Part shown: piece by piece, positions 10,201 through 19,354 of the stretch
Layout of the letters: each line of letters begins with the position of its first letter
How positions within the stretch are numbered: the stretch's first letter is position 1
Source: Pelagophyceae sp. CCMP2097
Lineage: Eukaryota > Sar > Pelagophyceae
Reading direction: 5' to 3'
DNA length: 27,791 nt
NCBI GenBank assembly: GCA_026770575.1
Contig: MU657388.1
Location: forward strand, 51,934 to 79,724
Position numbers and translations under genes: made by a program
The notes under the pieces: model-generated
Told to the model about the DNA's origin: nothing
Seen by the model: only the letters and a program-made list of their open reading frames with translations
Databases searched by the model: none

Positions 10201-11895
10201 TTAGCTCGAGTCGTCGTCGTCCTGGAGGTCGCATTCGACAAACGGGCTGCTGTGGCATTCCCAGCAGAGCGGACAGAGCTTTTTGAGGTCGCACTTGGGG
10301 CAGTCGCGGAGATTTTCGCAGCCGCAGTAGTAGACGCGGCAGGCGCCCTCGGAGCTGTTGGCCGTGTCGCCGTCGCCGTGGCGGCACCGCTTGGCGAGCG
10401 GCACGCTCGAGGGCACGAAGAGCCGGCGGCACGCCGGGAGGCGGCACATCCGTAGCGGCTCAGCCGTGTCGCCGACGGACGGAATGCCGGCGACCCACGC
10501 CGCCTGCCGCTCGACGACCTCGTCGACGGCGTCGCGGCGCCGGTCCATGATTTGGTAGTAGGCAAAATTGACTTTATCGGTGTAAGCATCGAATTCGAGC
10601 TTTGCCGCGTTGGCGACGCGGGCCACGCGCGCCTCTAAAGCATATGTTGCCCGCTTCACCATCGCCGTGGCGACGGCCTGGACGCGCTGGAGCGTTTCGA
10701 GCTCGCGGCAGGCGAGGACGCGCCGGTCGGCGGCGGCGAAGATGTCCACGCTGTGCCGTTGGCACGCGGCGTCGCGGGCGGCAAAGTCCGCATCAAAGCT
10801 TTGCATGGCGTCGGCCGCCTCGTCGAAAGCGGCCTTTTCCAGCGCCGCGCGCGCGAGCGCGAAGAGCGTGGGCGGGCTGTGCGGGAGGTCGCAGTCGAAG
10901 AAAGAAAAGATGTCCGGCGGCTCATCGTAGAGCGACGCGATGCAAAGCTTCGAGCGCGCGGCGGCGATGCTCCCCGGATCGCTCTCCCAATCACGGCCGT
11001 GCGCCAGGGCTTCGGGGCGCTTGGTGATGAGGGCCGAGGGGCCCGCGCCGGCCCAGACCAAGTCCCAGAGCGCCTCGCCCGACGGCGCGCGCAGCGTCTC
11101 GGTGACGTACTCGGCGCCGGGCCCAACGAAGGTGTCGTCCCAGCGGTCGTATTCGGCGAAGTCCCAGTCGCCGGTGGCGGTGGAGACCTTGATCGCGCGA
11201 AGGCCATTGGTCCCTTGGGCGTCGACGCGGTACTTGCACTCGACGACCACGACGGCGGCGTCCGCCACCTGCCTGCGGACGGACCCGCCCGATGCGCCTG
11301 GCTGGCGCGCGGGGCGCCATCCGCGGTGGCCGCCGAAGACGATTTGCGACGGCAGCCCTGCGCCTTTTTCGTCGTGCGGCGGCGCGCCGCGGCAGCGCAC
11401 GACGCCGTCCTCGTACGTGAGCACGAGGCCGACGACGGCGCCTTCGCGGAAGTGCGCCGCCATGCGCGCGAGCGGCGCTTGCGCGTCCGGTTCCGGCTGG
11501 AGCGCGGCGGGCCACGCGTCGGGGCCCTCCGGCGGTTCCCAGTACGACGGCAGGATGCGACGGTCGCCCGCGGCCGAGGACGGCCGCAGCATCCACCTCT
11601 GCCCGAGCTTGAGCGTACGCGGGATTGACTGCGCAAAGGCCGCGGCTGCGGCGCCCTCAATCAGCGGCTCGTCCACAGCGGCGAGGCACGAGGGCGGTAC
11701 GCCCCAGGAATCGCGCCGCGCCTCGAAGGTCGCCGCGTCGCCCGCGGCGCGCAGCAGCGCCGTCACCTCGTCGTCGGCGTCGAAGGCAAAGGGCGCGCGC
11801 GCGCCACCGCGCAGGCGGTCGAACGCGTCCGCCGGCGCTGCGGCCAGCGCAGCGCCAGCGCCGCGGGGCCGCCGCCGGCGCTCCGACGACTCCAT
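10201..11895 (-). CDS. Hypothetical protein with Cys-rich, probably zinc-binding C-terminus
   Basis: A single 564-codon frame from a true ATG at 11895 to a TGA. The N-terminus is basic (RRRRPRG). The middle contains a hydrophobic strand VVVVECKYR and further alpha/beta-like sequence, then a helical, Ala/Arg-rich region (about 370-460) that could form coiled coils. The last 82 residues hold a dense cluster of Cys/His: C484, C489, C504, H506, C519, C524, C526, C532, C535, C541, C544, C547, H548 and C555. The order C-x4-C, C-x-H, C-x4-C-x-C, C-x2-C, C-x2-C-x2-C-H suggests two or three bound zinc ions. The tail ends in acidic residues. I recognise no family for either half, and no function is claimed. 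The uninterrupted frame contrasts with the intron-rich neighbours. Confidence 0.7.
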   Translation of the reverse strand: MESSERRRRPRGAGAALAAAPADAFDRLRGGARAPFAFDADDEVTALLRAAGDAATFEARRDSWGVPPSCLAAVDEPLIEGAAAAAFAQSIPRTLKLGQRWMLRPSSAAGDRRILPSYWEPPEGPDAWPAALQPEPDAQAPLARMAAHFREGAVVGLVLTYEDGVVRCRGAPPHDEKGAGLPSQIVFGGHRGWRPARQPGASGGSVRRQVADAAVVVVECKYRVDAQGTNGLRAIKVSTATGDWDFAEYDRWDDTFVGPGAEYVTETLRAPSGEALWDLVWAGAGPSALITKRPEALAHGRDWESDPGSIAAARSKLCIASLYDEPPDIFSFFDCDLPHSPPTLFALARAALEKAAFDEAADAMQSFDADFAARDAACQRHSVDIFAAADRRVLACRELETLQRVQAVATAMVKRATYALEARVARVANAAKLEFDAYTDKVNFAYYQIMDRRRDAVDEVVERQAAWVAGIPSVGDTAEPLRMCRLPACRRLFVPSSVPLAKRCRHGDGDTANSSEGACRVYYCGCENLRDCPKCDLKKLCPLCWECHSSPFVECDLQDDDDSS

Positions 11896-12381
11896 CAGGA
11901 CATCGAGCGCACTGCGCTTCTTCGGTCGGACCCGGGGCGTCGGCCATAGGAGCGGCCTTGTGAGCCTGAATCTGTTCCGGAGGGTCCGTCGACTCCCAGG
12001 ACCGGATCAGACCCGGGCGGCCCGCCGTCTCGACGAGACTCTCAAAGAGGAGGCGCTTCAGTAGGCGCTTCCCAGGCTCTTGCGCCTCCTCCGAAAATTT
12101 AACGGATGGATTGATTGGAAAGGTCCCCTCTCATTTTTTTTCATCAATCTCACCATTAAATTAAATCCAAAGAGGGCGCAAGAGCCTGGGCCGCGGCCGC
12201 GGCACGGGCCTCGCCGGGGACAACATTGCTTATCGGGAGTGTTGACATCGAGTGTATACATACGTGCGCTGAAACGCAAACTCTTGCTGCTGATGGCGTG
12301 CGCCAAGTGCGCTTCAGGGAGAGTCCGGAGACCTCTACCGCTCCCGCTGCTCGCTCGTCCTTGAGGAAGCAATAGGGAACA
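11896..12381. other. Intergenic interval with a fold-back element
   Basis: This separates the Cys-rich protein gene (starting at 11895) from the 3' end of the MEKHLA/WHEP gene (12382), both on the minus strand. It contains the 16-bp inverted repeat at 12071-12190 around an AT-rich core. I see no gene in it. Promoter elements of the Cys-rich gene should lie in the left part, but no clear TATA-like sequence is visible. Confidence 0.5.
12071..12190. repeat. Fold-back element: 16-bp perfect inverted repeat with AT-rich core
   Basis: cccaggctcttgcgcc at 12071-12086 is the exact reverse complement of 12175-12190. The 88-bp centre is AT-rich (poly-T, attaaattaaat), unlike the flanks. The inner sides show further weak complementarity. 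The size and structure fit a small MITE or a transcribed hairpin. No target-site duplication is visible next to the arms. Confidence 0.65.
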
Positions 12382-13146
12382 TTACAGCGCCGGTCGTCTG
12401 CTTTTCAACTTCAAGAGTTCGACGACGGCGGCGGCGACGAGGGCGTGGTCGTTGGCGAGGCCGCTTTTTTTCAGGTCGCGGACCTGCGCTGCTTGGGCTT
12501 CGATTTGCTGCTCGAGGTCCGCCGGGTCGACGGCCGGCTCGCGCCGCACGCCGCCGGGCTCGCAGATTGTTCCATCTTCCAAAGTCCACCGCGGGAAGCT
12601 GTAGGCGACGCCGCCGCCGGCCGCGCCGGCGGCCGCGAACGACTCGACGACCCAGCGGCTGCCCGCGCAGAGCGTGACGGCGCCGACCTTTTTCTCGTAG
12701 TGCCCCTCGTACGGCTTGCCCAGCATTTTGCTCGGCAGCGGCGACGGCGCCCCGACGAGCGCCTCGGAATTCGAGCAAAGCGCCTCGGCGTATGCGGCGT
12801 TGACGTACTTGAGCGTCGGGCCTCGGATTTCGTCTTGGAACACGACTGCGACGGCGAGTTTGCGGTTGTGCCAGAGCGCCTTTGGTAAGTCGTTCAAAAC
12901 GCCGCCGTCGACGAGGCCGGCGAGGTTGCCGCCCGTCCTGCGGCGGAACGCGGCGCACACCTGCTCCGCGACGGAGCGCAGCGGCGTCGAGTCGAAGGGT
13001 GCGACGACGATGCCCTCGACCCACTCGGCCAGCGACTTGCCTTTCTTCGGCCCCGCCCGCTTCGCCAGCGGCCGCACGATCTGCCGCAATGCCGGCCGCC
13101 GGCAAAGCGGGCGGACGTGCGGCCGCGCCAGGCCGCACGCGCGCAT
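12382..13146 (-). CDS. MEKHLA (PAS-like) domain protein with C-terminal WHEP domain
   Basis: A 254-residue frame. ATG 13146 is chosen because the longer open frame starts with GTG; the first 30 residues are Arg/Leu/Pro-rich and could be an organelle presequence. About residues 60-198 resemble MEKHLA, a PAS-related domain: a lead-in F-x-R-x-TGG, then ALW, a beta strand, LKYVNAAYAEAL (where the family has a FNYAN-like segment), LVGAPSPLPS, and a final PRWTLEDG. PAS-type folds usually sense ligands or light. Residues 208-250 match the WHEP helical hairpin (LEQQIEAQAAQVRDLKKSG, then a second helix ending VVELLKLK), normally an appendage of aminoacyl-tRNA synthetases that binds RNA or protein. No synthetase catalytic core is present. 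The MEKHLA call is made from memory of the family pattern and is less certain than the WHEP call. An extra intron near residues 66-72 is conceivable. Confidence 0.65.
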   Translation of the reverse strand: MRACGLARPHVRPLCRRPALRQIVRPLAKRAGPKKGKSLAEWVEGIVVAPFDSTPLRSVAEQVCAAFRRRTGGNLAGLVDGGVLNDLPKALWHNRKLAVAVVFQDEIRGPTLKYVNAAYAEALCSNSEALVGAPSPLPSKMLGKPYEGHYEKKVGAVTLCAGSRWVVESFAAAGAAGGGVAYSFPRWTLEDGTICEPGGVRREPAVDPADLEQQIEAQAAQVRDLKKSGLANDHALVAAAVVELLKLKSRRPAL

Positions 13147-13504
13147 GAGGGAGCGCGGTCCGCGGCGCCGGCGCCTCAAAGGCCGCTCCTCGCGAGGGAG
13201 CGCGGAGCGGCCGCGGCGCCGACGACTAGCAAGCACGCCGACGCTCGAGGCACGCCGACTCGGAGCTGAGCTAAACTATCGCCAATTTAGGCGACACCTA
13301 GCTCCAGGCCCGCGGCCGGCGCGCCACGTGCGGGCGTTTACGGGGTCCCGGTCGCCCGGCAGCCCAGTTCGGAACGGGGTCTTGGTCGTTCAGCCAACAG
13401 CTCGACATTATTGACATGAGGTTTGTATCACAGGGCGTGTTGTATGTGCAGCGTCATTGGATATGCTCCGCGCGCTATTTCGGCGTCTCGGCGCTCGCCG
13501 TTGC
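13147..13504. other. Intergenic interval with a small hairpin
   Basis: This lies between the start of the MEKHLA/WHEP gene and the stop of the papain-like protease gene, both on the minus strand. A two-part stem is visible: gagcta (13268-13273) pairs with tagctc (13299-13304), and inside it tcgcc (13279-13283) pairs with ggcga (13290-13294). It would sit in the promoter or 5' leader of the MEKHLA/WHEP gene. I see no gene. Confidence 0.4.
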
Positions 13505-14417
13505 TCACGTGACCCAGCGGATGGTCCAGAAGTCGTCTGCGAGACCGGCGTTGAGTGCGTAGGCGTACGGCATGCGGAAGTAGCCTGCCTGGCCCCAGTC
13601 GGCGCCCCACGAGTTGCGCACGATGAAGCACTCGTCCGCATCCTACGGCGCACGGGGTCCTTTGCGAGCGGACGGGCGACAGCCACACCGGTCCTTTGCG
13701 CGCGCGGGCGGACGGTAGTCGCACCGAGTAGCCGACACAGCAGACGGCGTGGCCGCCGAGCTGCTTGTCTTCGGCCTGGGGCATCGGCATCTTCCCCGTC
13801 TGCGAAACGTCGGGCGTTTCGAACGACGAGAGCACGACGAAGCCAAAGACGAAGGGGAACCCCGCGGCGAGGCAGCCCTTGAGGTGGCCGAGGTGCTGCG
13901 GCACGCGGTAGTAGCGGCGCGCGGCGTGCGCCTTGGCCGCGCCGTACGCCTCGACTGGCGGCATCTCCGCGAACTTTGCGCAGTCGTAGGGCCACAGGTC
14001 CTCGGCGCAGACGCCGAGTTTGTGGACGACCTTAACGCCGTCGCGGAGCGACGCGCCCGCGTCGTTTGCAACGGAGCCCTCGAGCGCGCGCTCGTTGTAG
14101 TAGATGAAGAGCCGCGACGGCGCAAATTCAACGAGGTGCTCGCGGCGCGCGTCGAACGATACTGCGGCAGAAATGGCGTGTGCCGTGCACGATCCAAGCG
14201 CACCCTGGTCGTAGACGGCCGGGCATTTCGGCCGCAGGTCGACTTCGGCCGGGAGTGCGCCAAAGAGGTGCGAAATGTCGGCCCACAAGTCTCGATGGTC
14301 GGGCAGATCGCGGCGCCACCCGTAGCGCGATACGCGCCGCGACGTGAGGCCGTACTCGGTCAGCGGGTGCCGCGCCGCCTCCGCCTCCTCCACCTCCTCC
14401 GCCGCCGTGCCCGACAT
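13505..14417 (-). CDS. Papain-like (C1 family) cysteine protease
   Basis: The model joins 14417-13725 and 13642-13505 (276 aa). The 82-nt intron (GTGCGA...TAG) is in phase 0 and is needed to restore the active site. The oxyanion Gln and nucleophile lie in YDQGALGSC (Q71, C77), the catalytic His in GGHAVCCVGY (H223), and the Asn in VRNSWG (N241), the normal C1 order. Just before the domain is YGWRRDLPDHRD (residues 32-43), a lead-in that I associate with bacterial-type C1 peptidases rather than lysosomal cathepsins. No signal peptide or long inhibitory propeptide is seen. The frame continues upstream of ATG 14417 for 24 codons to an acceptor-like cag at 14490 and includes a hydrophilic GYRFGDLSRSLV stretch, so an upstream exon is likely and the start is uncertain. 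Substrate and localisation are unknown. Confidence 0.87.
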
Positions 14418-15064
14418 CTTGTTGACGAGCGACCGGCTCAGGTCGCCGAACCGGTACCCCGCCGTGCCCTCCTTCCGCCCGGCTGCATCCTGTATTCGCG
14501 ACGTCGGGAGGCGGGCGGTCGGATGGAGACAACTGGTGGGGACGGATCAACGGGGAGACCCTTTTGGGCCAGCGCCACCGGTGGATTCTAAGCAAACTAA
14601 TGGCCAGGACGTACCTTCCACGTCGACATGGCTCCGCCCAGCCATTGGCCTTTGTCTGGGACTGGCTTGAAGTCGCGGCGCCGATCCACGGCGCGGGGTG
14701 CATCACGTTGAACGGCACGTTCATGGCCTGGACTCGAGGCATGCCCTCTGCGCACGCGCAGGGCGACTTTTCCGCCTTGGGCGACCCCGTTGCCGTCGTC
14801 CCGCAGAACACAATGTGGTTTTCAGATATGGGCCTGCCCGCCAGACTCCGCGGCGCGGCGGCATCGAAGAAGGTGGTCTGAGTAAAGTCCCGCCCAGTGT
14901 GTATACGAGCCGGATTTCCCGCCCTGCACGCGCGGCGAGGCTTGGCGGCCACATGGCGCGCGACAGGCCCGAAATGCCAGTTTACCCGAATCAAACACTT
15001 ATCTCTCAATCGCCAATCCTCTCGTCACCATCGTCATATCGTTGAAGGGCTCAATCAATCCATC
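14418..15064. other. Divergent intergenic region with an unassigned plus-strand ORF
   Basis: This separates the protease gene (minus strand) from the helical protein gene (plus strand) and should hold both promoters. A plus-strand frame open to 14881 (first ATG 14600) has unusually protein-like composition, with Trp, Met and Phe spread evenly, and an antisense frame covers the same DNA to 15009. I recognise neither. The part next to 14418 probably includes further protease coding sequence up to 14489. Confidence 0.35.
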
Positions 15065-15772
15065 ATGATGCGCCAGATCGTCGCCCTCTGCCTCCTCGCG
15101 TCCGCGGCGGCGTTCGCGCCGGCCCCGGCCGCCGGTCCGCCGCCGCGTCCCGCGGTAGCATGAAATGTCGGGACGGTTGCCGAATTTTGTGGTTGACCCT
15201 CATACAGCGACGAGGGGTTTACCTTCGCCGAGGCGGCCCGCGGAGGGCGGGCGCGCGTGGGCGCCGCACGGGCGGGCGCGCGCGGGCGCCGCACGCGCGC
15301 TCCGCCGAGGCGCGGCCGCCTCGCCCGATATGCGAGAGAGTGGCCCCCTCGGGCTGCTTCGGTGTTCGCCTCCCTCAGCGCCGTCGGTGACGTTTTTCTT
15401 CAGGCCGGCGGTCGGTGGTTGTGTTCGACGCGGCGGCGGACGTGATGGACATGGCTTCGTCGTCGGTGGACGCGACGGACGCGGCTGTCATGAAGGTCGC
15501 GACGGCGACGCGCAAGATGATGGACGACATGAAGATCCAGATCGATGCCGAGGCCGCCCTCACCGATGCCTCCGCCGCCACCAACGTCGTTGTCGAGAAG
15601 CTCGACCGGTAAGGAAGCCGCTTTCCCGAGGAATACCCGGGCTCGTTTGCGGCGAGGCGGGGATCCGTTTCTCATCCGCCCTACTAGGATCGAGACCATG
15701 CTCTCCGAGATGTCCAAGAAGATGGGCGACGTCGCCATGAAGACGGACAAGATCATGGCAGAGGTCATGTAA
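15065..15772 (+). CDS. Small helical protein with a plastid-type (ASAFAP-like) signal
   Basis: The model joins 15065-15134, 15404-15608 and 15688-15772 (119 aa). Introns of 269 nt (GTCCGC...CTTCAG) and 79 nt (GTAAGG...CTAG) keep the phase. The N-terminus MMRQIVALCLLASAAAFAPAP is a hydrophobic signal peptide ending in an AFAP-type motif, the usual mark of heterokont plastid proteins; GRRS follows. The rest (about 90 residues) is Ala/Met/Asp/Lys-rich with no Pro, has regular hydrophobic spacing and is almost certainly all helical, with repeated short phrases (VMDMA, MMDDMK, KIMAEVM). It may be a coiled-coil or helical-bundle protein of the plastid stroma or, if the motif is not read, of the secretory pathway. 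I know no homologue. ATG 15065 is followed directly by a second ATG. The stop codon overlaps a perfect GTAAGT, so alternative 3' splicing is possible. Confidence 0.72.
15246..15295. repeat. 25-bp tandem repeat inside an intron
   Basis: Two adjacent 25-bp units, 15246-15270 and 15271-15295, differ at one base (t at 15258, c at 15283). They lie in the first intron of the helical protein gene. Confidence 0.85.
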
Positions 15773-15799
15773 GTCGTGTAATCATGGCCGAGGTCATGT
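15752..15799. repeat. 19-bp direct repeat spanning the stop codon
   Basis: atcatggcagaggtcatgt at 15752-15770 recurs at 15781-15799 with one mismatch. The first copy is the end of the helical protein gene; the second copy lies just beyond the stop. Confidence 0.85.
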
Positions 15800-15927
15800 C
15801 GACCGCGCGCTCGGTGTACCGCCGTACTCCCGCTTCGTAATTCATTTTCTCGAGGAATCACACCGGCCCACGTCGCGCGGGGGACTGAGGGGACCGCGGG
15901 TGCACACACACACATAGTTTAAGAGAG

Positions 15928-16928
15928 TCACACCGTCGTCGCTTCGAGGAGCGAGAACGTGAGTACGCCGGCGCTCGCGACTTGCCTGAACGCGGCCTCT
16001 GCGCGGTGGTCGCGTTTGCTCCTGCGCGGCCGTTGGACGAGACGCCACGCGGGCTCGACTTCGATGACGACGCGATGCACGGCCTCGCGCTGCCCCATCT
16101 CGCGGAGGAGACGGTCGTTCTCGGCGCGGTGGTCGCGGAGATATGCGCCGCGCCGCTCCTCGTCGATGGCCCGGCGCATGCGTTGGACCGTCTCGCGCGC
16201 GGCGGCGACGACTCGCCGCGCGTGCCGCGCCGCCGCGTCGCCGCGCGCGCTCTCGAGCGCCGCGGCCTCGTCGTCGCGCCGCGCCGCGCGCTCCGACGAC
16301 CTCGCGGCGCGGCGGAGAGCATTGTTCTCGGTTTTGAGGACGCGCAAATTGCGCTTGGCGCCGGCGACATCGCTCGAGCACGAAACGCCGTCCGCCGCGC
16401 GCCGCTGAAACGATAAAGCGGCGCGCTCCTGTTCGAATGCGTCGGGGTATGCGCCGACGGACGGCGACGCACGATCTCTGCCGCGCGCGCGGCTGACCGC
16501 TCGTCGAGGCGCGCCAGGGCCGCCGCGGCCACGACCATCGCCGCGAGACCCTATTTAAACGCTGAGCATCGCACAGTCGTTGAAGGGACGCACCGCCTTT
16601 TCGGCGCGCCTCAGCGCGTTTGCCTCGTCGGCGGCAGCCGTGGCTCGCTGGTCGGCGTTCGCTTTCGCGTGGCGCAGCTCCACGAGCGCTTGCTCGTCGT
16701 GCCGCCTAGCTTCTGTGTAAGCGTTGTACCGCTGTTGGAGCGGACGCACGTCTTCTGCGAGAGAGCCGCCGTGGAGCTGCACTGCGCCGCGAGCTGGCGC
16801 TCCAAGGCCCCGATGCGCTCGACCCGGGCCTCGAGAGCATCCTCCAGTGCCAGCGACCGCTTCTCCGCGTCCGCCGCGCGATTCCGAGAACGCAGCACCA
16901 CCGACTCGAAGTCTGACAGCGACGCCAT
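15928..16928 (-). CDS. Coiled-coil protein with three micro-introns
   Basis: The model joins 16928-16783, 16705-16594, 16550-16473 and 16428-15928 (278 aa). Introns of 77, 43 and 44 nt have GTGCAG, GTGCGT and GTGCGT donors, all AG acceptors, and consistent phase. Without them the frame breaks three times, yet the heptad-like pattern runs on across every junction. ATG 16928 starts MASLSDFESVVL. The protein is Ala/Arg/Glu-rich with long helical stretches: ALEDALEARVERIGALERQL, then LKTENNALRRAARSSERAA in the last exon. The C-terminus (VIEVEPAWRLV onward) is not helical. No signal peptide or known catalytic domain is seen. Structural or scaffolding roles are typical of such proteins but are not shown here. 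It converges with the helical protein gene that ends at 15772. An alternative reading would be two smaller genes separated at 16555. Confidence 0.62.
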
Positions 16929-17277
16929 TGCGCCCGTCGGACCGGGCCAACGACGACCCAACGAACTGCCAGTGACCGGGCCAACGACGACAAAGTCGAA
17001 AAGTGCAAATGCAAAAAAAATTATGCAAAGATGTTCGAGGTCACTTCTCGACTCGCGCGCCGGGAACGCCTCCGGAGGCCGGAGACCACACTCCATCGTC
17101 GGAGCCGTCGCCGGGGCGCGCCGCCCATCTTGCAGGGATTTCGTCCATCAGGAATGCATTAAATTGTAGGCAGAGCGGCCTTGCTCGGGGTGGGTCGTCG
17201 AGCGCCCCGCGTCTGCCGCGGCGCCGCCGGGCTCCGCGTTTGCGCCGGGCGTCGCGGCGGCGCCGGCCGTTTCTGGC
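16929..17277. other. Intergenic interval
   Basis: This lies between the start of the coiled-coil gene and the 3' end of the glucose-6-phosphate dehydrogenase gene, both on the minus strand. A short direct repeat, gggccaacgacgac, occurs at about 16946 and 16979. I see no gene and no clear promoter motif. Confidence 0.4.
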
Positions 17278-19354
17278 TCATCGGTCGGAGAGGTGGGACT
17301 TGCCGTTAGGGCTCGTGGGGTCCTCGGCGACGTCGCCCGGCTTGGCTGCTGAAGGGTGCCGCGACCACGCCTGCTCCTGCGGCGACAGCGGGCTCTTCTC
17401 CGGCTGCGCCTTGCGGCCCGGGTCGATGAGCCGCGCGATGGACGGCCTAAGGTGCGCGGTCGGCGGCGACAGAGGCGACGGAGTATGCCTCAGAGGCAAA
17501 GGAGTACTCACCCCTCGGAGCCAAACGCGTAGCGCTCCGGTCGCTTCTCGCGCTGCGCGAGCTTGTGCAGCGCCGGCGTGAAGATGGCCCACGCCGCGTC
17601 GAGCCTGCGTCGAAAGCGTCCGGCGCCGTGCGTGCGGTCCCCCGCCATTCCCGTAACCCCCCCCGTGCCCAGCAACTCACTCGTCGACGGAGACGAAGTT
17701 GGTGGAGTCGCCGCGGAGGACTTCGAGGAGGAGTCTTTCGTAGGCTTCGGGCATGTCGCGGTGCTCGGTGGGCGTGTAGAGCAGATTCATGCGCCGGGGC
17801 TCCAAGCGCAGCTCACGGTGCAGACCGGGCACGCGGTTCTGCACGCGCCAGTAGATGCACTCGTCCGGCTGGACTCGGACGACGAGCTCGTTTGGGGCGC
17901 AGTCGACGCACTCCGGGACTGCGCCGGCGACTCGGTGAAAGCGGATCCGCACTTCTACCTTCTTATGCGACAGCGCCTTGCCCGCAACCAGCACGAACGG
18001 CACGCCCGCCCACCTCGGGTTGTCGATGAACAGCCGGGCGGCGGCGAACGTTTCCGTTTTTGTCTGTTTGTTTGTGACGGTGTCGTCCTCGGTGTACCCG
18101 TCGTACTGGCCCACCACGCAGTCCCGGTCCGCGTCCAAAGCCCGAACAGACCGCAGAACCTTGACCTTCTCCCGGCGGATGTCGTCGGCGGCAAAGGAGA
18201 GAGGCTGCTCCATGGCCACTAAAGCTAAGATCTGAGCGAGGTGGTTTTGCATGACGTCTCGTATGATGCCATATTCGTCAAAGTAGCCGCCGCGCCCCGC
18301 CGTCCCCAACTCCTCGGAGCAGCAGACTTCCACGCGCTTGACGTGCGACCTGGACCAGATGGCCTCGAAGCAAATGTTTGCAAAGCGCAACACGAGGACG
18401 TTCATCACCAGCTCCTTGCCGAGGTAATGGTCGATGCGGTACGCCTCCTCCTCCGAGACCAGCGCGCCGAGCTCCAAGCAGAGAGCGCGGCACGACTCGG
18501 TGTCGTGGCCAAAGGGTTTCTCCAAAACGAAGCGCGACCGCAGTCTCGATGAAGAGTTCTTGTTCAACGTCGTTTGCGTCGTAACAGACGTCGCCACCGA
18601 CACGTCTTCCGGAGCGTCTTCGTCGTTGTCGTCGCAGTCGCCGGCGGCGAAGGACGCCGTCCTAGACCGCAGGCCCGCGTCGCGCAAAGCGCGCAGGATC
18701 GGCGCGTAGAGGAACGGCGGCACGGCCAGGTAGAAGATGCGCAGCCTCGACGTCGCCGCGCTCAGGCCAAAGTCGTCATCCTGCTGCGCCTCGAGCTGCG
18801 CTAGAGACGAGGAGAGGCTCATGAGGTGCGAGACCTCGTTGAACTGGCCAGAGACGTAGTGGCACCGGTCCAGGAACGAAGTCCTACGTTCGGCGTCCGG
18901 GGGCGCCTTATCAAGTGCATGGCACTGACCGTTCTTGCTGCGGGTGGGCGGACGAGTAGATGGACTTGTAGATCTTGCGTCTGAAGCTCTCCGACGTGGC
19001 GGTGTCTCGCGCGTAGCCCACGATGACGACGGACTTCGGCAGCAGCTTCTTGCGCCACAGAGCGTACAACGTCGGGTACGTCTTCTTCATCGCGAGGTTG
19101 CCGTCGGCGCCGAAGAGCACGATCGTCGTCAGCTCGGTGCCGCGCGCGGGCTCGGCGTCGCTGAAGCGCGAGACGACGGACCGCTCCGCGGCCAGTGTCG
19201 ACTACAAACGCGCGCGTCGGAGGAAACCGGCTTATAGCGGGCGGCGCACCTCGAGCTCGGCGATGCGATTGCGCAGCGCCTCGATCTCGCTCGGCGACGC
19301 GAATTCATCCTTGTTCAGGGCATTGTGGTTCAAGCCAATAGGAGCATCCGTCAT
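17278..19354 (-). CDS. G6PD: Glucose-6-phosphate 1-dehydrogenase
   Basis: This enzyme oxidises glucose 6-phosphate with NADP+ in the first step of the oxidative pentose phosphate pathway. The model joins 19354-19250, 19201-18930, 18883-17681, 17604-17512 and 17446-17278 (613 aa). Introns are 48, 46, 76 and 65 nt, all GT-AG and phase-consistent; two have GTGAGT donors. Residues 65-78 hold the nucleotide-binding loop and the conserved KKTYP (GADGNLA here, where most enzymes have GASGDLA). FLDRCHYVSGQF follows at 129-140, EKPFG at 247-251 and the active-site RIDHYLGKE at 275-283. The late exons supply LDAAWAIFTPALH and YAFGSEGP, the usual C-terminal elements. Residues about 198-242 are an acidic, Ser/Thr/Asn-rich insertion just before EKPFG. 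No signal or transit peptide is seen, so it is probably cytosolic. ATG 19354 opens a short first exon ending in a helical segment. Confidence 0.95.

Noticed and set aside
16555..16594. True stop of a separate gene (frame ending AMLSV)
   Set aside because: A GTGCGT donor and a TAG acceptor remove this segment in phase and continue the helical protein, so I prefer a single gene.
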